The notes under the pieces: generated by a model
Databases searched by the model: none
The model's input: the letters and a program-made list of their open reading frames with translations, nothing else
What the model was told of the DNA's origin: nothing
Made by a program: the position numbers and the translations under genes
Shown: piece by piece, positions 7,693 through 15,622 of the stretch
Numbering within the stretch: position 1 is the first letter of the stretch
How the letters are laid out: every line of letters begins with the position of its first letter
From: Candidatus Peregrinibacteria bacterium
GTDB taxonomy: Bacteria > Patescibacteriota > Gracilibacteria > UBA1369
NCBI GenBank assembly: GCA_003153355.1
Contig: PLYH01000002.1
Coordinates: 203,759-267,758, forward strand
DNA: 64,000 nt
Direction of reading: 5' to 3'

Positions 7693-8726
7693 AACTCACG
7701 GTCATCAAGCAGCTCCCGAACACGGAAGAAATCATCCAGGCTTTTCCACTTTCGGAAAAAGCGTACGAAAAAATTTCCAGAGACCAGCAGGAAGTGAAAG
7801 ATATTCTTTCGGGCAAAGATCAGCGCATGCTGATGATTGTAGGGCCGTGCTCCGCATGGCCGCACCAAGCCACGATTCAGTACGCTGAAAAATTGAAAAA
7901 ACTTGAAGAAAAATTACGCGACAAACTCAAAATCGTGATGCGGGTATATATCCAGAAACCGAGAACAACCAAAGGCTGGACAGGCCCGGTCAACCAGCCC
8001 GACCCTTTTACCGAACCGGATATCGGCGAGGGAATCCGTTACGCGCGCAGCCTGATGGTAAAAATTATTGAAATGGGTTTGCCGATCGCCGACGAAGCCG
8101 TTTTTACGCATAACGCCAAAGGATTCATCGAACTGCTTTCATGGGTTGCGATCGGCGCGCGCAGCACCGAAGACCAGGAACACCGCATTTTTGCTTCCGC
8201 GATCGAATGTCCCGTGGGCATGAAAAACCCGACGAGCGGTTCTCTGGAGATTGGAGTAAACAGCATCATAGCTGCGCAAAACGGCCACACGGCGGTCTTT
8301 CACGGAGCCCAGGTCGAAACCCACGGCAACCCGTTCGCGCATCTGGTTTTGCGCGGCGGCATGGACCGTCCGAATTATCACCTCGAAGACATTTACCAGG
8401 CCAGAAAATTTCTGGAAGCGGCGCAGGTCAGTAATCCCGCCATCGTCATCGACACCAGCCACGACAACTGCAAAATCGACGGCATCAAAGACCCGACCCA
8501 GCAGCTCAATGTAGCCAACGAAGTGCTCGCAGCCCTGAAGCTTTATCCAGATCTCCGAAAAGTTGTGAAAGGGTTTATGTTCGAAAGTTTTCTCAAAGCA
8601 GGAGCGCAAAAAATTGAAAAACTTACGACGGAAACAGTTGATCGTGAAGGTCTTTCCATCACCGATCCTTGTCTAAGCTGGGACCAAACCGAAGAACTTT
8701 TTAACAATATTGCCTCACAATTATGA
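7689..8726 (+). CDS. aroG: 3-deoxy-7-phosphoheptulonate (DAHP) synthase, AroFGH type
   Basis: The committing step condenses PEP and erythrose-4-phosphate. At 345 residues the enzyme matches the class I-alpha family. GPCS is near residue 52, KPRTTKGWTG binds PEP, WVAIGARSTEDQEHR follows, then GNPFAHLVLRGG and DTSHDNC with metal-binding residues. This type is usually feedback-inhibited by an aromatic amino acid. Since only a phenylalanine branch is seen here, Phe control is plausible but not shown. ATGA overlaps at both ends couple it to aroE and aroB. Confidence 0.93.
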   Translation: MKLTVIKQLPNTEEIIQAFPLSEKAYEKISRDQQEVKDILSGKDQRMLMIVGPCSAWPHQATIQYAEKLKKLEEKLRDKLKIVMRVYIQKPRTTKGWTGPVNQPDPFTEPDIGEGIRYARSLMVKIIEMGLPIADEAVFTHNAKGFIELLSWVAIGARSTEDQEHRIFASAIECPVGMKNPTSGSLEIGVNSIIAAQNGHTAVFHGAQVETHGNPFAHLVLRGGMDRPNYHLEDIYQARKFLEAAQVSNPAIVIDTSHDNCKIDGIKDPTQQLNVANEVLAALKLYPDLRKVVKGFMFESFLKAGAQKIEKLTTETVDREGLSITDPCLSWDQTEELFNNIASQL

Positions 8727-9835
8727 AAACTCTCGCCATCAAACTGCTACCGCCGCCGCCGAAACAGTATAGTATTTTCATGGCTCAGGGACTGCTGAAA
8801 TCCCTGCCGAAGATTTTAAAGCAACTCAAACCCGCGGCGCGTTACGTAATTATTACCGACAATATCGTCAAAAAAATTCTCGGCGACCCTTTGGTCAAGT
8901 CACTCAAAAAATCAGGACTGACAGTCGACCTCATCAGTTTTCCGGCCGGTGAAAAAAACAAAAATGAAAAAACGCACAGCAAACTTACGCAGCAGATGCT
9001 CGCCAAAAAATGCGGCCGCGACGCCATGATTTTAGCACTTGGCGGAGGTGTTGTCGGCGACACGGCCGGTTACGTGGCGGCTACATACATGCGAGGGATT
9101 CCGTACGTTCAAATCCCCACGTCTTTTTTGGCGATGGTCGACAGTTCCATCGGCGGAAAAGTCGGAGTAGATACGCCGCAGGGAAAAAATCTCATCGGAG
9201 CATTTTGGCATCCGGAAGCTATTATTGTCGACATCGATTGCTTAAAAAATCTTCCGCGTGAGCAGCTTATAAACGGCCTGATGGAATCAGTAAAAATTTT
9301 TCTCACCTATGATAAATCTTTTTTTGAATTCACGAAAAAAAACTGGAAACGCGTCCTTGCCAAAAATCCGCAACTGCTGGGGAAAATCATCGCGCGCGCC
9401 ATTGAACTGAAAATCGGCGTAGTCGTTCGGGACGAGCACGATCTCAATGAACGCATGGTCGTAAATTGGGGTCACACTATCGGCCATGCGGTTGAACATC
9501 TGAGTAATTACAAATTATTACACGGGTACAGCGTTGCCCTCGGCATCCTCGTTGAAAGTAAAATCTCGCAGCTGCTCGGTATTCTCAGCGAGAAAGATTT
9601 TCAGATTATCCGCGACACTATGGTCCAATTCGACATCGATGAAAAGGACTTACAAAAGTTTAAGATCAGCGATATCGTGAAGCTGACGCTCATGGACAAA
9701 AAATCCGGCAACGGAAAAGTGAAATACGTGCTTCTGGAAAAAATCGGCAAAGCCAAAAAAGATGCACGAGGAATGTTCGGCCACGAAGTCGATCAAAAAA
9801 CTGTCATCAGCGCTATCAAATTTTTTATAAAATAG
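8723..9835 (+). CDS. aroB: 3-dehydroquinate synthase
   Basis: NAD- and metal-dependent cyclisation of DAHP to 3-dehydroquinate. The 370 residues contain [20 protein letters not shown] for NAD and substrate binding, [31 protein letters not shown], and the metal-ligand region [12 protein letters not shown] followed by [11 protein letters not shown]. It overlaps the DAHP synthase stop by 4 bases and is followed after one base by aroC. Normal length and complete motifs. Confidence 0.95.
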   Translation: MKTLAIKLLPPPPKQYSIFMAQGLLKSLPKILKQLKPAARYVIITDNIVKKILGDPLVKSLKKSGLTVDLISFPAGEKNKNEKTHSKLTQQMLAKKCGRDAMILALGGGVVGDTAGYVAATYMRGIPYVQIPTSFLAMVDSSIGGKVGVDTPQGKNLIGAFWHPEAIIVDIDCLKNLPREQLINGLMESVKIFLTYDKSFFEFTKKNWKRVLAKNPQLLGKIIARAIELKIGVVVRDEHDLNERMVVNWGHTIGHAVEHLSNYKLLHGYSVALGILVESKISQLLGILSEKDFQIIRDTMVQFDIDEKDLQKFKISDIVKLTLMDKKSGNGKVKYVLLEKIGKAKKDARGMFGHEVDQKTVISAIKFFIK

Positions 9836-9836
9836 C

Positions 9837-10904
9837 ATGCCAGGTAACTCATTCGGACATCTTTTCAAAATCACAACCTTCGGCGAATCGCACGGCAAAG
9901 CCATTGGCGTGGTTATTGATGGCTGCCCCGCGGGCCTTGAAATCACGGAAGAAGAAATTCAGAAGGAACTCGACCGCCGCCGCCCCGGAACCAGCCACCT
10001 TACCACCACTCGCCAGGAAAAAGATGAAGTGGAAATTTTATCCGGCATGTTTGAAGACAAAACCACGGGCACGCCGATCGCGCTGCTCGTTCATAATAAA
10101 GATCACATTTCCAAACCGTACGAAAAGATCAAAGATCTTTACCGTCCGGGCCACGCAGACTTCACCTATGACGCCAAATACGGCTTCCGCGACTGGCGCG
10201 GGGGCGGACGTGCATCCGCGCGCGAAACGATCGCACGCGTGGCCGCAGGAGCATTCGCAAAAAAATTATTGAAACACGCGGGCGTGGAAATTTTCGGCTA
10301 CGTCACGCAAATCGGCACCATTAAAATCACAAAAGTAGACACGGCAACCATAGAATCAAATCCTCTGCGCTGCCCGGACTCAAGCGTTTTGGACGCGATG
10401 ATTAAAGAAATCGAAACCGCCCGCAAAGATCTTGATTCCATCGGCGGCATCGTAGAAATCATCGCCAAAAACGTTCCGGCAGGCCTTGGTGAACCAGTCT
10501 TCAACAAACTCTCAGCGGATCTTGCCCAAGGCATTATGAGCATCCCTGCTGTGAAGGGATTTGAAATCGGTGGTGGATTCGCGTGCGCGAGCAAACGCGC
10601 TTCCGAAAACAACGACGCCTGGGTCAAAAAAGAAGAACACATCGGAACGCAAACCAACCACGCCGGCGGCATGCTCGGCGGCATCAGCAACGGCGAAGAC
10701 ATCGTCCTCAGATTCGCGCTCAAACCCGCCAGCAGCATCGCTCAAAAACAGCAGACAGTCAACAAAAACGGCGATCCAGCCGAAATTGAAGTCCACGGCC
10801 GCCACGATCCATGCGTCGCGCCCCGCGCGGTACCCATCGGCGAAGCGATGGTCGCACTTGTTCTCGCTGATCATTATTTGTTGAATAAAACCAGCCGCCT
10901 ATGA
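9837..10904 (+). CDS. aroC: chorismate synthase
   Basis: The last shikimate-pathway step makes chorismate from EPSP using reduced FMN. The 355 residues show [18 protein letters not shown] at the N-terminus, [19 protein letters not shown], the FMN-binding [19 protein letters not shown] and [18 protein letters not shown], then [13 protein letters not shown] and a C-terminal [17 protein letters not shown]. Length and motifs are standard. Its stop overlaps the prephenate dehydratase start. Confidence 0.96.
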   Translation: MPGNSFGHLFKITTFGESHGKAIGVVIDGCPAGLEITEEEIQKELDRRRPGTSHLTTTRQEKDEVEILSGMFEDKTTGTPIALLVHNKDHISKPYEKIKDLYRPGHADFTYDAKYGFRDWRGGGRASARETIARVAAGAFAKKLLKHAGVEIFGYVTQIGTIKITKVDTATIESNPLRCPDSSVLDAMIKEIETARKDLDSIGGIVEIIAKNVPAGLGEPVFNKLSADLAQGIMSIPAVKGFEIGGGFACASKRASENNDAWVKKEEHIGTQTNHAGGMLGGISNGEDIVLRFALKPASSIAQKQQTVNKNGDPAEIEVHGRHDPCVAPRAVPIGEAMVALVLADHYLLNKTSRL

Positions 10905-11479
10905 ATCGCAAAAAAATTTCCATCGCGGTCTCCGGCGACGCGGGTTCTTTTTCCGAACAAGCGGGCCTCGATTACGCCAAAGAACAAAATTTTGAACCTG
11001 ACATTCAATATGCCATTCACATGGAAGGCGTATTTGAATCTTTCAAAAAAAACGAAGCCGAATTCGGAATTTTACCCATCCACAACTCCATCACCGGCCC
11101 GGTTAAAGCTTCATTTCAAGCTATGGGAAGGCACAATTTCGCTGTCGTTGATTTTTTCGGCATGCAGATTCAGCAGTGCTTGCTCGCCAAATCTTCCGCA
11201 ACAAAAAAAGACATCAAAAAAATTGTCAGCTATTCCGTAGCCATCAATCAGTGCAAAAAATATCTTCAGAAAAATTTCCCCGATGCACAAATAATTGAAT
11301 ACGAAGACACGGCAAAAGCCGCCAAGGATCTCGCGGCAGGCATTCTCGGCGAAGACACCGCAGTCATCGCATCACAACGCTCCGCGGAAATTCACGGTCT
11401 TGCTATCGTGGCCAAAAACATTCAAGATCAAAAAGAAAATCTTACGACCTTCATCATCATCAAAAATGAAAAAGCCTAA
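10901..11479 (+). CDS. pheA: prephenate dehydratase without ACT domain
   Basis: Predicted to convert prephenate to phenylpyruvate. At 192 residues it holds only the catalytic domain; the C-terminal ACT domain that binds Phe in most bacterial enzymes is absent. [11 protein letters not shown] matches the first signature. Two usual motifs are altered. The ENS of P-x-ENSxxG is HNS here ([11 protein letters not shown]), and the late T-R-F motif reads LTTF, keeping a Thr but not the Arg. Gene context strongly supports the role: the chorismate mutase gene overlaps its 3' end and an aminotransferase follows. Lack of ACT suggests no allosteric Phe control at this step. Confidence 0.82.
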   Translation: MNRKKISIAVSGDAGSFSEQAGLDYAKEQNFEPDIQYAIHMEGVFESFKKNEAEFGILPIHNSITGPVKASFQAMGRHNFAVVDFFGMQIQQCLLAKSSATKKDIKKIVSYSVAINQCKKYLQKNFPDAQIIEYEDTAKAAKDLAAGILGEDTAVIASQRSAEIHGLAIVAKNIQDQKENLTTFIIIKNEKA

Positions 11480-11780
11480 AAAGCAGCTTACTGCCACGCA
11501 AACTCCCGCCTGGATCGCGCAGGAAAAAATCAAAAATCTGCGCATGATGATCGACCAGCTCGACGACATGATGATCCAGACAGTCGTGCAGCGCATGACG
11601 GTTTCCCGCACCATCGGAAAAATCAAAAAACAGCACGCCATGAAAGTGAAAGACGCCAAACGCGAAAAAGATCTGCAAAAGTTCCACCGCAATCTCGCCA
11701 AAAAATACGGTATCACGTACCCGACACTGCAGAAAATCTTCGCGCTCGTCATGCAAGAATCCAAGCGCATTCAAAAATAA
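11466..11780 (+). CDS. chorismate mutase (AroQ class)
   Basis: A 104-residue all-helical protein with the AroQ pattern: IKNLRMMIDQLDDMMIQTVVQRM, then SRTIGKIKKQ, a KVKDAKREKDL segment and a final IFALVMQESKRIQ. It rearranges chorismate to prephenate. The ATG at 11466 lies inside the 3' end of the prephenate dehydratase gene (14-base overlap). Upstream in-frame codons would only extend into that gene. In many bacteria the mutase and dehydratase are fused; here they are separate but overlapping. Confidence 0.88.
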   Translation: MKKPKKQLTATQTPAWIAQEKIKNLRMMIDQLDDMMIQTVVQRMTVSRTIGKIKKQHAMKVKDAKREKDLQKFHRNLAKKYGITYPTLQKIFALVMQESKRIQK

Positions 11781-11821
11781 TAAATCTCATGCTAGAGTTC
11801 AATCAACCCGCATGAATTTTT

Positions 11822-13006
11822 ATGAAAGACATCTTCTCCTCCAAAGTCCACATCCCGCCTTCCGCTACGGTTACGATCAATTCGATCGCGCAGCAGAAGA
11901 AAAAAGCGGGCCAGCGCGTGTATAACCTCAGCGCGGGCGAACCGATCATGAACACCGCTCAGTACCTCAAGGAAACCGTGGATTGGGCCATGGAGCACGG
12001 CGAAACATTGTATCCGCCGGTTGCCGGCATCGATGAACTCCGCAACCGCGCATCCCTGTGGATGAACGACCTCTACCAGACCAATTATCAGGTCAAAAAC
12101 ACGCTCATCACCTGCGGCGGCAAGTTCGGCATTTATCTGCTTTTGCAATCGCTGCTCAATGACGGCGATGAAGTCATTGTGATAAGCCCTTATTGGGTTT
12201 CCTATCCGCCGATGGTTTCTCTTTTTGGGGGACGGCCGGTTATCGTGCAGACGGAAGAAAAAGACGGCTGGAAAGTCCGGCCCGAGCAAATCGCTGCAGC
12301 GTGCAGCGAAAAAACCAAGTTACTTATTTTCAATAATGGTTCCAATCCCACGGGCGTTTTGTACGAAGAGCAGGAGCTGCGGGACATTCTCAAAGTCTGC
12401 AAAGAAAAAAATATTCTCATCATGTCCGACGAAGTTTACAGCGGCCTGACCTACGACAAAAAAGATTATGTTTCCTGCGGAGCTTTTTGGGATCACTCCG
12501 ACTCCGTCGTCGTGATCCAGAGCTGTTCTAAAAACTTCGGCATGACAGGCTGGCGCGTCGGCATCGTGTTTGCGCCTGAAGAAATCACGAAAAAACTCAT
12601 CACCGTTCAGGGCCAGAGCATCACGGGAACGAGCATCATCAGCCAGTGGGCCGCAGTCGCAGCCATCGAAAAAGCTCACAAAATTACTCCGGAAATCAAC
12701 AAGGAAATGAAACACCGCCGCGACGTTTTCACCGACACTTTCAACGAACTTTTCCCTGGCGCAAATTTACAGGCGCCGCACTCCGCCTTCTACAGTTTCA
12801 TTCCGCTCAAAGCTTTCGGCACCTATCACGACGACGACGTAAAATTCTGCGAACGGGCACTGGAAGATGGCAATGTTGCAATGGTTCCGGGTTCCGCATT
12901 CGGAAAACCCGGCTACGTCCGCACATCATTCGGCGCCAAACCGGAAGAATTGATCGATGCCATAAAAGCGCTTGCAGACTACGCAAACAAGCACGCAAAG
13001 AAATAA
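11822..13006 (+). CDS. PLP-dependent aminotransferase class I (aspartate/aromatic type)
   Basis: A fold-type I aminotransferase of 394 residues. SAGEPIMNTAQYL is near the N-terminus, LIFNNGSNPTGVLY carries the conserved Asn, MSDEVYSGLTY the PLP-contacting Asp and Tyr, SCSKNFGMTGWRVG the PLP-binding Lys, and VRTSFGAK the carboxylate-binding Arg. Position at the end of the phenylalanine gene run makes phenylpyruvate-to-Phe (or prephenate) transamination its likely role; aspartate is a likely amino donor. Substrate cannot be fixed from sequence. A possible internal promoter (TTCAAA, 17-base gap, TAGAGT) ends about 23 bases before the ATG. No terminator is obvious after the stop. Confidence 0.88.
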   Translation: MKDIFSSKVHIPPSATVTINSIAQQKKKAGQRVYNLSAGEPIMNTAQYLKETVDWAMEHGETLYPPVAGIDELRNRASLWMNDLYQTNYQVKNTLITCGGKFGIYLLLQSLLNDGDEVIVISPYWVSYPPMVSLFGGRPVIVQTEEKDGWKVRPEQIAAACSEKTKLLIFNNGSNPTGVLYEEQELRDILKVCKEKNILIMSDEVYSGLTYDKKDYVSCGAFWDHSDSVVVIQSCSKNFGMTGWRVGIVFAPEEITKKLITVQGQSITGTSIISQWAAVAAIEKAHKITPEINKEMKHRRDVFTDTFNELFPGANLQAPHSAFYSFIPLKAFGTYHDDDVKFCERALEDGNVAMVPGSAFGKPGYVRTSFGAKPEELIDAIKALADYANKHAKK

Positions 13007-13045
13007 TTTTACTCCGCTTCCCCGCACCAAGTCATTCAATTTAAG

Positions 13046-13075
13046 TTGACAGGTTTATAAAAATGCCTTGATTAT
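13046..13075 (+). promoter_or_regulatory. predicted promoter of the structured leader and orphan gene
   Basis: TTGACA (13046-13051) is a perfect -35. The -10 would be TGATTA or GATTAT, 17 or 18 bases on. Transcription from here gives a leader of about 290 bases. Confidence 0.5.
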
Positions 13076-13103
13076 CCTCCGCGTTTTCGGTTTAATAGCC
13101 GTT

Positions 13104-13324
13104 GCGTGTTTTTTCACGCATGCTGATCTTTCACAACAATGTAGTTTTTTACTTGAGACATGTCTCCCGCAAGGGACGGCATGAAAATATTTCCAAATTC
13201 CGATGGTGCGAAATTGGAGACAAACCCGGTGCTTTATGCAAAGGGTCTATAGATTTGTCTTCAGTTTCGCACTATCGGATCGATCTGATAGTGTACGGCA
13301 TACTAGGAGGGGGGTTCCCGTCCT
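13104..13324 (+). ncRNA. structured 5' leader RNA with a long hairpin and a GNRA-capped stem
   Basis: Within this protein-free stretch I can draw four stems. (1) TGCGTG/CACGCA at 13103-13120. (2) A stem at 13159-13183 closed by a GCAA tetraloop, with one bulge. (3) A 26-bp helix pairing 13199-13224 with 13254-13279 around a 29-base loop. Three of its pairs are G-U, and they are pairs only if the plus strand is transcribed. (4) An 8-bp local hairpin at 13272-13291 that shares bases 13272-13279 with the outer end of helix 3, so the two compete. A purine-rich AGGAGGGGGG with partner CCCGTCCT follows at 13305-13324. This resembles a cis-regulatory leader or an independent RNA; no known riboswitch class was recognised. 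Confidence 0.6.
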
Positions 13325-13372
13325 GTACTCCGTTTCAACGCAAACGCAGTTCTATTGGAATCTGGTGACATC

Positions 13373-14107
13373 ATGAACCCGAAGAAGAACATCATCAAGT
13401 CCGACGTCCACAACGTCTGCACGACCGTCTCGCAGGAGGCGGTGTTCAAGGGCACGTTCGACACCATCGAGCGCAACGACCCGAAGACGTTCCGTCGGTA
13501 TCTCGGTTTCGTCGCGATGGCGATTGTCGCGGGCTACGATAGCCCCGCAATCAAGGCCGTTCGCAGCGAGATCAAGGGCACGGAAGAAGGCCACCGCGTT
13601 GACGCGGCGGTCGAGTACATCGAGCAGCGCGGCATCGCGCTCTCGCCGGTCGGCAAGGCGTGGGGGATTCTCCACAACTGCCTTTCCGCCGCCGTCGCTC
13701 CGCACCAGCTCGACAACGAGCAGGAGCAGATCTTCGGCAGCAACGCCAGCCAGAAGCACAAGCCGCTCATCGACACGTCGGGCCATCTCGCATGGTTCCA
13801 GGCGCAGAACCTCGCCGCGTTCGAAGTCAGCGGTTCGGAAGGTCGCACTGCCGCGGAGCTCAATTACGAGCACCTCAGCCAGTACGGCACTCCGGACAAC
13901 AACGCGTACGCGACGATGCTGGCGCTCTCCATGAAGGAGGCGCTCGACGTCCGCACGCTCAACGAGACGTTCCCGCGCATTCGCCGCGAGAACGCAAACG
14001 TTCCGGAGCTTCCGCAGAACGTCGTCCAGACGGCCCGCGACTTCGTCGTCGCTGGCCAGCACCGCAACGGGAACGGCCAGAGCCGCACCCACCAGCCCCG
14101 CGTCTAG
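13373..14107 (+). CDS. orphan GC-rich protein of unknown function, 244 aa
   Basis: The gene is compositionally unlike its neighbours: third codon positions are almost all G or C (AAG, GAG, CTC, GTC, ACG, TCG dominate), whereas adjacent genes prefer A/T-ending codons. The product is soluble, with no signal peptide or membrane span, and is Ala-, Asn- and Gln-rich. The body is helical (FRRYLGFVAMAIVAGYD, GKAWGILHNCLSAAVAP) and the C-terminal tail is Asn/Gly/Arg-rich. I do not recognise any family. The ATG at 13373 has a GGTGA five bases upstream. The antisense strand is also open but has unconvincing codon use. Foreign origin, unusual expression demands or an assembly artefact are all possible. 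Confidence 0.7.
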   Translation: MNPKKNIIKSDVHNVCTTVSQEAVFKGTFDTIERNDPKTFRRYLGFVAMAIVAGYDSPAIKAVRSEIKGTEEGHRVDAAVEYIEQRGIALSPVGKAWGILHNCLSAAVAPHQLDNEQEQIFGSNASQKHKPLIDTSGHLAWFQAQNLAAFEVSGSEGRTAAELNYEHLSQYGTPDNNAYATMLALSMKEALDVRTLNETFPRIRRENANVPELPQNVVQTARDFVVAGQHRNGNGQSRTHQPRV

Positions 14108-14162
14108 TTCGCAAGAACGACGCACAGGGAGGGGATCTCAGAAAAAACCACAGTGAAACAGC

Positions 14163-14200
14163 ATGGTCCCGCGCGTTCAATTCGAACGCGCCGGGACCAT
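14163..14200 (+). terminator. strong hairpin 3' of the orphan gene
   Basis: ATGGTCCC and GGGACCAT open a 16-bp stem with a single bulged C and an AATTC loop. No T-run follows, so it is either an atypical terminator or an mRNA-stabilising hairpin. Confidence 0.55.
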
Positions 14201-14283
14201 ACTCTATTCCAAATCCATTTCCACATTATTCAAAACCCACCGATAAACTTCGGCGGTTGTTTTTCGTAATATCAGGTTCAATT

Positions 14284-15606
14284 TTATTCGTTCATCTGTT
14301 TTGCCGCGTTCTCTCCCGCAAGCCTTCCCGTGGCCCAGGAAGCCTGTAAATTGAATCCGCCGGTAAATCCGTCGATGTCCAGAATCTCACCCGCAAAATA
14401 CAAGCCCGGGCATATTTTTGATTCCATAGTGTTCGTATTTACCTCATCCAGAAGCACTCCGCCGGCTGTCACAAATTCGTCGCCCGCGCCGCGCCCGACC
14501 ACTGAAAGCTTAAAATTCTGCATAAGATCCAGTATTTTTTCGCGTATTTCCCGGTCCATTTTTCCCACGGAAAGTTCGGAATCAGCCTTCAGAATTTCCA
14601 CGAAAACTCCGCACAGTGATTTCGGCAAAAACATATCCAGAAAATTCACGAGAAATTTTTTCCCATTCTTATCCGCCATATCCATAAAACGTTTTTTCAA
14701 AGTTTCCGCATTTTCATCAGGGAAAAAATTCACACTGAGTTCCATCGGTTTATTGCGGTCGTAAGTTTCAAAGGAAGCCGCTGCGGACATGGCAAAAACC
14801 GCTGGACCGCTCACACCGTGATGCGTAAAAACTCCCGGCCCTGTGCGTTTATATTCGCGCTCGCCGTCAAAACTTTTCAAGCGCAGTTCGGTTTTTTCAA
14901 AAGAAACCCCGGCCAAAGATTTGATCCATTGATCGCTCACCACAAACGAATTCAATGAAGGCGAAAGAGGCGTAACGGTATGTCCGAAATATTTGGCGAA
15001 AGCATAGCCGTCTCCCGTTGAACCAGTGTGGCGGTACGCATTGCCGCCGGTGGTAATAATCACCGCGTCAGTCTCAAAAGTTCGCTCGTCTTTTAACTTC
15101 AATAAAAATTTTTGAGCGGAAGCGGCTTGCTCTCCACCCGCCGAATCTCCTTTCATGCTGACCAGTTCAATCACATTCGCGTTCGTAAAAATTTGCACTC
15201 CGAGCCTGCGCAGCTCATTCTCAAGCGCTCCCACAACATCCTTTCCATTGTTAGAAACCGGAAAAATTCTCAAGTCCTCCTCAATTTTAAGAGGAACTCC
15301 GTGCGACTCAAACCACTCCTTCACTTTTTCCGGAGGGAATCTGAACATCGCGGACATCAAAAATTTCGCGCCTCTCGGATAGTTTTCCAGAAGCTTCCGT
15401 ACGTCAAAAATCCCGGTGGTCACGTTGCATCGCCCGCCGCCGCTGATCAAAACCTTCGCGCCCAGATAGGTATTTTTCTCAAACAGCAAAACATCGGTGC
15501 CATTTTCTTCTTCAGCACTTCGCGATTTCGCACCTTCTTCAGCGGCCGCTACGGCAGCCATCATTCCGGCCGCGCCTCCGCCCAAAATAGCAATCGTACG
15601 TTTCAT
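14284..15606 (-). CDS. HI0933/BaiN-like FAD-dependent flavoprotein
   Basis: A 440-residue member of the HI0933 (YhiN/BaiN) flavoprotein family. ILGGGAAGMMAAVAAAE is the dinucleotide-binding loop, LISGGGRCNVT is the family hallmark, and IITTGGNAYRHTGSTGDGY and YFAGEILDIDGFTGGFNLQ near the C-terminus complete the FAD site. An insertion of about 12 residues (around KSRSAEEENGTD) follows the first helix. Members are annotated as NAD(P)/FAD oxidoreductases and a few reduce steroid intermediates; the substrate here is unknown. It converges with the orphan gene at 13373 and is followed upstream by an unknown gene on the same strand. Confidence 0.88.
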   Translation of the reverse strand: MKRTIAILGGGAAGMMAAVAAAEEGAKSRSAEEENGTDVLLFEKNTYLGAKVLISGGGRCNVTTGIFDVRKLLENYPRGAKFLMSAMFRFPPEKVKEWFESHGVPLKIEEDLRIFPVSNNGKDVVGALENELRRLGVQIFTNANVIELVSMKGDSAGGEQAASAQKFLLKLKDERTFETDAVIITTGGNAYRHTGSTGDGYAFAKYFGHTVTPLSPSLNSFVVSDQWIKSLAGVSFEKTELRLKSFDGEREYKRTGPGVFTHHGVSGPAVFAMSAAASFETYDRNKPMELSVNFFPDENAETLKKRFMDMADKNGKKFLVNFLDMFLPKSLCGVFVEILKADSELSVGKMDREIREKILDLMQNFKLSVVGRGAGDEFVTAGGVLLDEVNTNTMESKICPGLYFAGEILDIDGFTGGFNLQASWATGRLAGENAAKQMNE

Positions 15607-15622
15607 GCGAACAGCATACCAC

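Noticed and set aside
6883..8726. Alternative genetic code with TGA as Gly
   Set aside because: Tightly overlapping ATGA starts and stops in the aro operon show TGA ending genes at their normal lengths.
13082..13372. T-box or retron interpretation of the structured leader
   Set aside because: No TGGNACCGCG-like T-box sequence is present, and no reverse transcriptase follows.
13352..14125. A 257-codon open frame on the minus strand opposite the orphan gene
   Set aside because: High-GC genes leave antisense frames open; its product is Val/Arg/Glu/Ala-rich low-complexity sequence, and promoter, ribosome site and codon pattern favour the plus strand.
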